Origin: Prolixibacteraceae bacterium
GTDB taxonomy: Bacteria > Bacteroidota > Bacteroidia > Bacteroidales > Prolixibacteraceae
Assembly: GCA_016788685.1 (NCBI GenBank)
Contig: JAEUSS010000419.1
Location: forward strand, 1-10,657
Reading direction: 5' to 3'
Length of the DNA: 10,657 bases
This document shows, piece after piece, positions 1 to 7,437 of this stretch (within the stretch, counting starts at the first letter, position 1; the number at the start of each line of letters is the position of its first letter). The translations under genes were made by a program, and so were the position numbers. The notes below the pieces were generated by a model, which saw only the letters and a program-made list of their open reading frames with translations, was not told the DNA's origin and ran no database searches.

Positions 1-52
1 AGAACGCTTGTAATGTTTTAATATATAGTCATTTATATAATAATTTTTAAAA

Positions 53-940
53 TTAACGCATCACTAGTAATTCAAGACATTTAGCAACCAACCTCTTGTC
101 TCCAAAAACGGATTGTACAGATTGATTCACTACAATTTCAATCCCTTTTGATTTGATTTGATGGTTTAATTGCATAAAAACGTCATTCAGTATCGGATGA
201 ATGACAACCTCTTCCCGGACTATCTTTTTCCTTTGGGTCCTCAATTCAGTGAACAAAAGGCCGTTGGCTGCAAACTTCTCAAGTCGTTTCGCGGAAATAT
301 CAAGAAAATCAATCATCTCAAAAAGACTGTCATTTTGCAATTCCTCCTTTAAAATGCGGGTAAAACCAACGATCCCGTTCAGCGGTGTATTTATCTCGTG
401 ACTGATGATTCCCAGAAAATCAGCTTTTGCCTCATCGAGTTGTTCCAGTTCCCGGTTTGCCTTTTCAAGTTCTTCATTGGCCTGCTTCAACTTCAGGGTT
501 CTCTCCTGAACTTTTTCTTCAAGCCAGGCATTTGTTTGCTGCAGTCTTTCGCGCGCCAGCTTCAACTCAAGATGAGTCTGGACACGAGCAAGGAGCTCCC
601 GGGCATTGAACGGTTTTGATACGTAATCCTGCGCCCCGGCATCAAACCCTTTAACAATATTATCAACTTCATTTAAAGCTGTCAGATAAATTACAGGGAT
701 GTCTTTTAACAATGAATTTTTACGCATTCGGATACAGGTTTCGTAGCCATTCATCACGGGCATATTAACGTCGAGCAAAACCAAATCATAATCAGCCGAC
801 TCCTGAAGCAAATCCAGGGCCTGCCGCCCGTTTAGCGCAAAACCCACGTGATAGTTTGCCTTCCGGAGAATAGAACCTATGACTTGTATATTTTTAGGAT
901 TGTCATCGACCGCCAGTATCTTTAATTGTTTCCCTTCCAC
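53..940 (-). CDS. Receiver-HisKA signalling protein lacking its ATPase domain (possibly truncated)
   Basis: A 295-residue cytosolic two-component protein with no signal peptide or membrane segment. Residues 6-120 form a response-regulator receiver: acidic pair D12/D13, phospho-acceptor D57 in LLDVNMP, T87 and K109. Residues about 124-172 are a charged coiled coil. A HisKA dimerisation/phosphoacceptor domain follows, with H181 in SHEINTPLNGIVGF. The HATPase domain begins around residue 245, but the protein ends at LELLVMR, exactly where the N-box (NAxK) should be. The N, G1 and G2 boxes are therefore absent and it cannot autophosphorylate as a normal kinase. The start is GTG, forced by the receiver beginning almost at once and by a good ribosome binding site. 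It lies one base after the big hybrid kinase and is surely co-transcribed, so its receiver and His could relay phosphate from that kinase. It may instead be a broken gene; the sequence after the stop is very AT-rich and has no clear HATPase continuation. Confidence 0.88.
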   Translation of the reverse strand: MEGKQLKILAVDDNPKNIQVIGSILRKANYHVGFALNGRQALDLLQESADYDLVLLDVNMPVMNGYETCIRMRKNSLLKDIPVIYLTALNEVDNIVKGFDAGAQDYVSKPFNARELLARVQTHLELKLARERLQQTNAWLEEKVQERTLKLKQANEELEKANRELEQLDEAKADFLGIISHEINTPLNGIVGFTRILKEELQNDSLFEMIDFLDISAKRLEKFAANGLLFTELRTQRKKIVREEVVIHPILNDVFMQLNHQIKSKGIEIVVNQSVQSVFGDKRLVAKCLELLVMR

Positions 941-941
941 C

Positions 942-3900
942 TTACTCCTTATTTTTCTTCGATACTCTTTTTAAATCGGACACCAAAGTGGGAAAATTTT
1001 TCAGTTTTTCCATCAATTTGTCAATTTCAAAGTTATCAGCATACATGCAAACCCCCTCGCCAAAAACAACTAACACATCAAAATCTGTTGCCCGTCCTAA
1101 GCTGACCAGCTCCTGCCCAAACCGTTCGATCTGGTTAATCACCTGTCGTTTCAACACTTCCTGGCAAACCGGGACAAACTCATTATCCAGAATACGGATC
1201 AAGTCCGGAAGTTTCTCCATTTGCTCCGGATTTAAAGCGAGCCAGGAGTCTTGACCGGATTCTCCGGCAAGAGTTTCTGCTTCCGAATCATAAGGAAGAA
1301 ATCGCTTCAGTTCATCTGCCAGTTCTTGCCAAACAATTGGTTTGAGCACAAATCCATCAAAGATTTCGGATTGCAATTGTTCACGAAAAACAATTTTAGA
1401 AGAAGCTGAACACGCAATTACCGGAATATCCTTTGTTTCTGCCCGACTCTTGATTATTTGAGTTGCCTCAACGCCATTTATACCCGGCATACGCAAATCC
1501 ATCAGAATTAATTGAGGCCTGACCACAGCAGCCTGGTCAATGGCCTGCTGCCCGTTGCTGGCCTCGGCAATTTCCAAAGGGAAATACTCCAGGTAATCTT
1601 TAAGTAGTTTTCTGTTTTCATCGTTGTCATCAACCACCAGAATCCGGGCCGGTTTAAAACGGCAAACAGAAAGGTCGGGCACCGAATTTTCCTGAACATC
1701 GGTAATTTCTCCGGCAATTGCAATATCCGGAAGAACAACTCTGAAAGTGCTCCCCCGCCCCAGCGTACTGGTCACTTGTATGGTTCCGCCCATCATTTCC
1801 ACTACGCGTTGTGTAATTGATAAGCCGAGGCCAGTTCCGCCGTATTTCTTTTCAAGTTGCCCTTCCTGCTGGGTAAACGGCTCAAAAATAATTTCCTGCT
1901 GATCTTCCGGAATACCAATACCCGTATCCTCAACGGTAAAAATCAGATCCAGTTTTCCGGAAGATTTTGTCATACAGTTAACCAGCAGTATGACATAACC
2001 ATCCTCAGTAAATTTAATTGCATTGCCAATCAGGTTATACAAGATCTGGCGTACCCGGGTCTCGTCAATCAACAATGTATAGTTAATTCTGGTTTCAATT
2101 TCGATAAAAAATGAGATCCCTTTTTCCTTTGAAATCGGGAAAAACATGGGCTCAAACTCTCCCAGGAATTTGTGAATATCGACCGGTTCCGGCCTGAGGA
2201 CAAGTTTTCCGGCTTCGATTTTCGACAGATCAAGAATGTCATTAATAATACGCAGCAAATTACGACCGCTGACCCGGATTGACTCAGCCTGAGACCGGGC
2301 TTTCGGGTCGTGCATCGAAGAATAAAGCAGGTCAGAAAACCCGATAATTGAGTTGAGCGGTGTACGGATTTCGTGTGACATATTAGCCAGAAAAATACTT
2401 TTTGCCCTGTTGGCTTCTTCGGCGGCTTCGCGGGCAATACGATCTTTTTCGGCCTGCTTCTTTTCCGTAATATCCTCAACAGTGCCGTCATAAAAGTGTT
2501 CTCCGGTATTTTTATCGATGATCAGCTTCGCACTTTCCCTGACAAAAACAGGTGTCCCATCTTTCTTTAGCCAAACCGATTCTTCATCCGATATTTTTCC
2601 GGTCTCTTCAATACGACGAATAAATTCTTCACGCGTATTTCCGGAGCCATATCCATCAACATTCAAATCGATATTCTGGACTTCTTCAAGCGATGCATAA
2701 CCCAACAACCTGATTAAAGCCGGATTGGCCAAGATGATCTTACCCGCTCTGGATGTGCGGTATATACCAAAAGTTGAATTTTCGTACAACTCCCTGAAAC
2801 GTTCTTCGCTTAAATGCAAAGCTTCTTCGGCCTCTTTACGCTTGGCAATATCAATCAGGTAGCCTACCATCCTGACCGGGTATCCGTTTTCATCAAACTC
2901 TGCCTGACCGGTTGCCGAAAACCAGGCATACGCTCCGCCTTTCTTCTTCATCCTGAATTCGATCTTGAAAACCTGTTTCCGGGTCAGATGATTTAACAAT
3001 TCGCTTTTTACCAGCTTAATATGGTCGGGATGTATCATCCTGATGATTTTCGACAAATCAGCCTCAAGTTCATCATTTCCGAAGCCCAGCAATTCGCAAA
3101 ACTTAGCCGAGATGTAATCGTGCTCATGTTTCCTGTTCCACTCCCAAATGCCCAGTCCGGTTCCGGCAGCGGCAAGCCTGAAGCGCTCCTCGCTTTGTCT
3201 CAGCGCCTGCTCGGTCATCTTGATTTCGGTAATATCTTCGATCTGCGAAATAAAATACAACGGTTGCTGGTCGGAAGAACGAACCAAAGAAACATTCAGG
3301 TGAGTCCAGATAACTCTCCTGTTTTTATGGAAATACCGTTTCTCAATCCGATAGTTCTGAATCTCACCACGAAGCATCTTCTGCACATTGAGTAAATCTT
3401 TGTCCAGATCTTCAGGATAAGTTATATCCTGAAATTTCATTTGGACCAACTCTTCTTCGGAATATCCGAACAGCCGGCAAACCGACTGGTTGACCTTAAT
3501 CCACGTCCCGTCAAGCGAAACCAGGGCCATCCCGATTGCGGCAAATTCGAATGCACTTGAAAACCGCTCCTGGCTCTCACGAAGCGACTCACCCATTTTC
3601 TTCCGTTCCGAAATATCACGTATGGCAGCCAATACGAAAATATCGTTGCCAACTTGCTGATAATTCAGGCTGATTTCCACAGGGAATTCATCTCCGTCTT
3701 TTTTTTGAGCGAAAAGCTCCATCCCGACTCCCATTTGCCTTGGTTTGGGCTCTTTAAAGAAATTTTCCCGCAAGTGAAAGTGATTCCCGCGAAACCGCTC
3801 CGGAATTAACTTTTCGATGGTCAATCCCGTCAATTCTTCGGATGAATAGCCAAAATACCGGGTAATCTGATGATTGACATACACAATATTGCCCTTGCTA

Positions 3901-4334
3901 TTGACAACGACCATGGCATCCGGCGTTGAGTCTAAAAGTCCTTTCATGCTAAGCTCACCAGTTTTGATTATAGTCTCAAATCCGAGCTGTTGTGAAAGAT
4001 CAAAACAGACGCAATTAACCCGGACATCATCCGGAGTTTCTGCCGATAATTTCCCGTTCAATCTGAAAGGTAACAATTCACCGTCTTTCCGGCGGAAACA
4101 GATGTCAAGTGCCGGGAACGACTGATGACTGACGACCGAAACAAACCAGTCCTGAAACCGGCTTCTGTCATTGATCCCGATGAAATCCGTCAGCAACTGA
4201 TTTTCAACTTCACCCTGAGAATAGTATAAAAGCTCCAATCCATGCGTGTTCAGCATCAAAATTCGCCCGTGAATATCAAGAATCAGAACAGCGACAGGTA
4301 AATTTTCAAAAACGGATTGATGGTTTTCGTTCAT
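942..4334 (-). CDS. Five-PAS hybrid sensor histidine kinase with receiver domain
   Basis: A 1130-residue soluble hybrid kinase with no membrane segments, so it senses cytoplasmic signals. There are five PAS domains at about 1-115, 127-243, 250-371, 378-498 and 506-623; several are joined by the usual (S/Q)EERF linkers and end in the PAC-type DI(S/T)E motif. HisKA follows at 640-710 with phosphoacceptor H654 in SHEIRTPLNSIIGF. HATPase_c spans 755-868, with N-box N771, DTGIGIP at 803-809 and GGTGLGL at 832-838. The receiver spans 897-1013, with D902/D903, phospho-acceptor D946, S976 and K998. The last ~95 residues are helical and resemble the tail of other hybrid kinases, but show no HPt histidine motif. 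It should autophosphorylate on H654 and pass phosphate to D946. It is the first gene of an operon with the receiver-HisKA gene one base downstream. The ligand cannot be told from sequence. Confidence 0.95.
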   Translation of the reverse strand: MNENHQSVFENLPVAVLILDIHGRILMLNTHGLELLYYSQGEVENQLLTDFIGINDRSRFQDWFVSVVSHQSFPALDICFRRKDGELLPFRLNGKLSAETPDDVRVNCVCFDLSQQLGFETIIKTGELSMKGLLDSTPDAMVVVNSKGNIVYVNHQITRYFGYSSEELTGLTIEKLIPERFRGNHFHLRENFFKEPKPRQMGVGMELFAQKKDGDEFPVEISLNYQQVGNDIFVLAAIRDISERKKMGESLRESQERFSSAFEFAAIGMALVSLDGTWIKVNQSVCRLFGYSEEELVQMKFQDITYPEDLDKDLLNVQKMLRGEIQNYRIEKRYFHKNRRVIWTHLNVSLVRSSDQQPLYFISQIEDITEIKMTEQALRQSEERFRLAAAGTGLGIWEWNRKHEHDYISAKFCELLGFGNDELEADLSKIIRMIHPDHIKLVKSELLNHLTRKQVFKIEFRMKKKGGAYAWFSATGQAEFDENGYPVRMVGYLIDIAKRKEAEEALHLSEERFRELYENSTFGIYRTSRAGKIILANPALIRLLGYASLEEVQNIDLNVDGYGSGNTREEFIRRIEETGKISDEESVWLKKDGTPVFVRESAKLIIDKNTGEHFYDGTVEDITEKKQAEKDRIAREAAEEANRAKSIFLANMSHEIRTPLNSIIGFSDLLYSSMHDPKARSQAESIRVSGRNLLRIINDILDLSKIEAGKLVLRPEPVDIHKFLGEFEPMFFPISKEKGISFFIEIETRINYTLLIDETRVRQILYNLIGNAIKFTEDGYVILLVNCMTKSSGKLDLIFTVEDTGIGIPEDQQEIIFEPFTQQEGQLEKKYGGTGLGLSITQRVVEMMGGTIQVTSTLGRGSTFRVVLPDIAIAGEITDVQENSVPDLSVCRFKPARILVVDDNDENRKLLKDYLEYFPLEIAEASNGQQAIDQAAVVRPQLILMDLRMPGINGVEATQIIKSRAETKDIPVIACSASSKIVFREQLQSEIFDGFVLKPIVWQELADELKRFLPYDSEAETLAGESGQDSWLALNPEQMEKLPDLIRILDNEFVPVCQEVLKRQVINQIERFGQELVSLGRATDFDVLVVFGEGVCMYADNFEIDKLMEKLKNFPTLVSDLKRVSKKNKE
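945..950 (-). promoter_or_regulatory. Shine-Dalgarno sequence for the GTG-started receiver-HisKA gene
   Basis: On the minus strand AAGGAG lies inside the last codons of the upstream hybrid kinase and is followed four bases later by GTG. It decides the GTG start and implies translational coupling, since the upstream stop codon TAA sits between the two. Clear Shine-Dalgarno sequences are not obvious before the other genes in this window, as is common in Bacteroidota. Confidence 0.75.
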
Positions 4335-4372
4335 CTTACAATCAAAAAAAATGACCAGTGTATGTTTAGGCG

Positions 4373-4380
4373 CAAAGGTA
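4373..4380 (-). promoter_or_regulatory. -7 promoter element of the hybrid kinase operon
   Basis: On the minus strand TACCTTTG matches the Bacteroidota -7 consensus TAnnTTTG exactly and is followed by CGCC, a common context. It lies 38 bases upstream of the kinase ATG, giving a leader of roughly 30-35 nt. The -33 element is poor: only a T-run is visible at about the right distance. Confidence 0.6.
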
Positions 4381-4431
4381 AGGCTAATTAATAAAAAACT
4401 GACTCATTCATCAAAACCTAACAAACAGCAA

Positions 4432-4459
4432 ATGGGAGCAAGCCGAAACTTACCCCCAT
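4432..4459 (-). terminator. Probable terminator hairpin after the MACPF gene
   Basis: The arms at 4432-4442 and 4449-4459 pair over 11 bp in the minus-strand RNA, with two G-U wobbles and a six-base loop. The hairpin begins 45 bases after the MACPF stop codon. The following tract (TTGCTGTTTGTT) is only moderately U-rich, so termination may be incomplete. It separates the MACPF operon from the kinase promoter. Confidence 0.5.
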
Positions 4460-4504
4460 CTGTCCAAATTATTATTGTTGTTATAGAAGATTCAGTATGG
4501 CATG

Positions 4505-6763
4505 TTATTCCAATGGAGAACGAGTCTGAAAGGTATAAGTTAACTCTCCTTTGATTCCGACAGAACTCTGATCGTTCGAATTATTTGAATCAAACCGCAC
4601 TTTTAAGCCTTTCAACCAGCCGACCGTAACATACTGGCTAATATCAACATAGTCATGCTGACGGCCCTCTATTTGTATTTTACTGGAAGTATAGGTCAGC
4701 GGCTTGAAATCAATCACTTCCCATTCCGAAGAAATATCAAACATTGTTGTACCTGCGTATTTGGTATTATCTGGATATTCCTCCTGAACAGTTAGGTATA
4801 TCGTACACCGAATGACCGTTGAGCTATGCTTTTTTACTGAAACGGTGACATTAACGAAAGTATTCCGGCCTGATTTCGAATTCATTTCAGCATCTCCGCT
4901 CACAAGCTTCGTAAAGCCCTGTGAGTTTAGCGGGAACTTTTCAACGGGGAAAGGAATATTTGCTGAAACAACTGGTATCACACTCTTTTTAAGGTGCTCT
5001 TCACGAAGTTTTTTTATTTCCTCCCTTCTTACCGGATCTTTAATAAATTCATAGATTGGAATCACTGTACCAGGATAGTACTCCATAAAAACTTCGTTTG
5101 CATCATTAATACTTCCGGCCCACGTTTTAAAGTCTTCCGGTCCTGCGATCAACGCACTTAGACCTCCTCTCGCAGTAATTTTACCATATACCGAACTAGA
5201 TTCATAATTGTTTTTATACTTCTCGTCTACTCCGGCACTGCCACTTCCACTCACAAAAAGCGACTCATATCTTGCCGAAGCATACGCTCCAATATCTTTC
5301 CCATCCGAAGTTTTTGTCCTCTTGGCATACATGTTGTAATCGGCTCGTCCACCCCACAAACCTCCTAAAAGTACATCTGTTCCATATCTGCTCCAGATGA
5401 CAGCTGTATCTGATTTCATCATATCGTCTTCAAATGCTGCAGTGAGGTATGGATAAAGAAGCGCAAGATTATAAAGATATTCTTTTTTGATGTGGTAAGC
5501 GGTTTTTACTTGTCTTGAAGTTGCAGTTCCAAAAGAATAATTACTACTTGATGTCTTATTTCCTTCAAAACGTCCATTTATCTCACCTTTGAAACCTCCG
5601 TACGATGCTTTTATATTAGCAAAAGCAGACATTGAACTCTGATACTCGGTGGCAACTGCTCCTGACGCAGATAATATTTCTCCGAAATTCTGATTTTCGT
5701 CTAAAACAATAAGGTTGGCATCATGCATTTTGTCAAAATCCAACACTTTTGACTTGAGACTAAATGAATTTGCATATTTGTCAACCAGATCATATCCAGA
5801 TCCGATCACACTGCTAATTTTAGCGGCATCAGAAGGTGATGAATTCAGTAGACGAAATGTTCTGAATGATTCTTCCTCACCATACGTAACCCCGATATCA
5901 TTTTTTGCAAACGCTTTAAAATAATACATTTCATCCTCCGTGAGGTTGCTTATTTCAGCAGAGAAATCCCCTTTAGTGATCGGTGCACTAATGGTAACCT
6001 TTGTTCCTGTCCCTACTTCAAATTCAGGCGTTTTCGAATATTCAAAACCGTATTCTGTAATTTCGTTCCATCCGTTATCTGCAATATTTCCGGCGATAGT
6101 TAATGTTGTTGAAGACGTATTATTTGCTTTCAAGGTTTTTACCGTTGGGGCCTTAACATTATCCGAACTGATGCCCCGAATAATCAGCGACTGATTTTTC
6201 CCCAAAAATAAAGTATCTCCTGTTTTTGAAATTCCAAGGGTAACATATTCTTTATTTACAGCGTCTTGGGGGTCTGTAGGTGCTGCAACTTCTTTGATCT
6301 GCCCATAGGCTTTATTCATGTTATCCAAAACATCCGACAAGGTTTGCCTTTCGTAAATTACATTTTTTGCAGTTGTCGAGTGTAGTGAGAATGGCACACT
6401 CAATAATTGTGTTGTTCCAACGATACTATAGTTTGCTCCTCCCGAGGGATCAATCTCAGTCTTTAAAAAATAGGGGCCCTTATTCCAGTCAATTGTTGAG
6501 AAATCGTCACTTGTTTGTCCGCCTCCGATCTGAATCGAAACCAGTCCGTTGCTATTGGTTGCTGCCTGATGAGTTTCGCTGTAAACGGACATGCCCGTAG
6601 CGCTTGCTTGCAAAATATTAATTTTCATACCCACTTTCTGATTGATTACTAACTGGTTGCTACTATTCCGAACCACTGCCTGATAACTCATTTTACCCGG
6701 GCTTTGAGCCCATACAAATGCGACCAAAAAGCATGACACGACAATTGTTAACATTCTTTTCAT
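4505..6763 (-). CDS. Exported MACPF (perforin-like) protein with MSYQAV-type and FN3-like N-terminal modules
   Basis: A 752-residue exported protein. Residues 1-19 are a signal peptide (hydrophobic core, likely SPI cleavage after VWA before QS). Residues 24-133 match the MSYQAV-type module common at the N-terminus of Bacteroidota surface proteins. A short APTDPQDAVNKEYV linker follows at 161-174, then an FN3-like domain at about 205-303. Residues about 315-598 are a MACPF domain: it opens with GSGYDLVDKY (321-330), has the family signature YGTDVLLGGLWGG (460-472, cf. Y-G-T-H-x-GG) and ends with GG...W..SI (533-552). The Ser/Gly-rich stretches at 377-415 and 492-525 lie where MACPF proteins carry their membrane-inserting helices. 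A beta-rich domain (about 605-752) ends the chain; no T9SS tail is present. MACPF proteins of Bacteroidales include the BSAP antimicrobial toxins. A pore-forming or adhesive role is inferred, not shown. It is the second gene of a pair, three bases after the T9SS protein. Confidence 0.88.
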   Translation of the reverse strand: MKRMLTIVVSCFLVAFVWAQSPGKMSYQAVVRNSSNQLVINQKVGMKINILQASATGMSVYSETHQAATNSNGLVSIQIGGGQTSDDFSTIDWNKGPYFLKTEIDPSGGANYSIVGTTQLLSVPFSLHSTTAKNVIYERQTLSDVLDNMNKAYGQIKEVAAPTDPQDAVNKEYVTLGISKTGDTLFLGKNQSLIIRGISSDNVKAPTVKTLKANNTSSTTLTIAGNIADNGWNEITEYGFEYSKTPEFEVGTGTKVTISAPITKGDFSAEISNLTEDEMYYFKAFAKNDIGVTYGEEESFRTFRLLNSSPSDAAKISSVIGSGYDLVDKYANSFSLKSKVLDFDKMHDANLIVLDENQNFGEILSASGAVATEYQSSMSAFANIKASYGGFKGEINGRFEGNKTSSSNYSFGTATSRQVKTAYHIKKEYLYNLALLYPYLTAAFEDDMMKSDTAVIWSRYGTDVLLGGLWGGRADYNMYAKRTKTSDGKDIGAYASARYESLFVSGSGSAGVDEKYKNNYESSSVYGKITARGGLSALIAGPEDFKTWAGSINDANEVFMEYYPGTVIPIYEFIKDPVRREEIKKLREEHLKKSVIPVVSANIPFPVEKFPLNSQGFTKLVSGDAEMNSKSGRNTFVNVTVSVKKHSSTVIRCTIYLTVQEEYPDNTKYAGTTMFDISSEWEVIDFKPLTYTSSKIQIEGRQHDYVDISQYVTVGWLKGLKVRFDSNNSNDQSSVGIKGELTYTFQTRSPLE

Positions 6764-6766
6764 ACG

Positions 6767-7258
6767 CTATTTCTTAATGATCTTAAACACTCTAACACAC
6801 TGATCTTCTCTCAACACCCTAAGCAAATAAACACCTGACACAAGATGCTTCATCGCAATGTCTGATTGACTGCTTTCGATTTTCTTCTTTTCCAAAAGGG
6901 TTCCTGTTATACTGTATAGTTGATAAAATAAAATTGACGACTCCTCATAATCATCCAGTTTCAATGTGAGGATGTCGGTGGCCGGATTTGGATAAACGCT
7001 GCAGCTTATTCCTATTTTATGTATGTCTGAAATTGCTGTTACATCAGTTATCTGATAAGCTTGCTGAACTCCTTCCAAAACCTGGACTACACCTGAACTA
7101 TGACCGATATACACCACCTGACCTGCCGAAAACGCCACAGACCCGCCATGGCCTGTAAAATCTCCTCCTGCACTAAGCAATGCCTCCTGCGCGTTTGCAT
7201 ACCGAATAAAGCAGCCCGACAGCGCAATCCACAAAACAACCAATACGCTTATTTTCAT
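6767..7258 (-). CDS. Small exported protein with T9SS type A C-terminal sorting domain
   Basis: A 163-residue protein. The N-terminal signal peptide has a likely SPI site after ANA (residue 23), but a lipobox-like LSGC also occurs at 13-16. Residues about 28-68 form a short Gly/Ser-rich beta segment (GGDFTGHGGSVAFSAGQVVY, then GVQQAYQI) seen in many small Bacteroidota secreted proteins. Residues about 86-163 are a T9SS sorting tail: SVYPNPATDILTLKL, then YSITGTLLEKKKI, SGVYLLRV and a basic end FKIIKK. By family knowledge this tail directs export through the T9SS and usually surface anchoring. Little remains besides the tail, so its own activity is unknown. It is the first gene of the operon and ends three bases before the MACPF gene. 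Such small CTD proteins often precede MSYQAV-type proteins, suggesting a surface partnership, which is inference. Confidence 0.85.
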   Translation of the reverse strand: MKISVLVVLWIALSGCFIRYANAQEALLSAGGDFTGHGGSVAFSAGQVVYIGHSSGVVQVLEGVQQAYQITDVTAISDIHKIGISCSVYPNPATDILTLKLDDYEESSILFYQLYSITGTLLEKKKIESSQSDIAMKHLVSGVYLLRVLREDQCVRVFKIIKK

Positions 7259-7280
7259 AACATTACTCTAAACAAATATT

Positions 7281-7313
7281 CAAAATCATTCAAATAAAAT
7301 TTGAACTGCCAAA
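7281..7313 (-). promoter_or_regulatory. Candidate promoter of the T9SS-MACPF operon
   Basis: On the minus strand TTTG (7310-7313) is followed after 21 bases by TGATTTTG (7281-7288). This resembles the Bacteroidota -33/-7 pair, with a mismatch at the second position of the TAnnTTTG element. It would start transcription around 7276, close to the ATG at 7258. The region is AT-rich, so chance matches are easy. Confidence 0.3.
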
Positions 7314-7336
7314 CTTTAGCTCCATAATAACCCCGG

Positions 7337-7359
7337 TTAGCTAGTTAACTTCTAGCTAA
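7337..7359. promoter_or_regulatory. Inverted repeat, candidate operator between divergent genes
   Basis: Perfect 8-bp arms TTAGCTAG and CTAGCTAA flank a 7-base spacer. The spacer region itself overlaps the palindrome AGTTAACT. It sits midway between the divergent starts: 78 bp from the T9SS gene start and 78 bp from the regulator start. The size fits a dimeric Crp-type regulator, though the bases differ from the classical TGTGA-N6-TCACA site. There is no U-tract, so it is not a terminator. Confidence 0.5.
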
Positions 7360-7402
7360 AATCCATGAAGATTAAACCTCCCCTTCGGTTCAAATGTATA
7401 TA

Positions 7403-7435
7403 TTTACCATATCGTGAATTTTAACATTTGGTAAA
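7403..7435. repeat. Second inverted repeat just upstream of the Crp-like regulator
   Basis: Arms TTTACCA (7403-7409) and TGGTAAA (7429-7435) flank a 19-base spacer, ending two bases before the regulator ATG. It overlaps the place where the regulator's own promoter should be (a weak TATATTTA lies at 7399-7406), so autoregulation or a leader hairpin is possible. Seven-base arms in AT-rich DNA can arise by chance. Confidence 0.3.
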
Positions 7436-7437
7436 AA

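Noticed and set aside
2069..2491. A 140-codon minus-strand open frame inside the hybrid kinase
   Set aside because: It is an alternative frame across the HisKA/HATPase coding region; the kinase frame there has intact motifs.
6733..6763. Lipoprotein signal (VVSC) in the MACPF protein
   Set aside because: The cysteine at residue 11 is too close to the N-terminus, inside the hydrophobic core, and a normal SPI site follows at 19/20.
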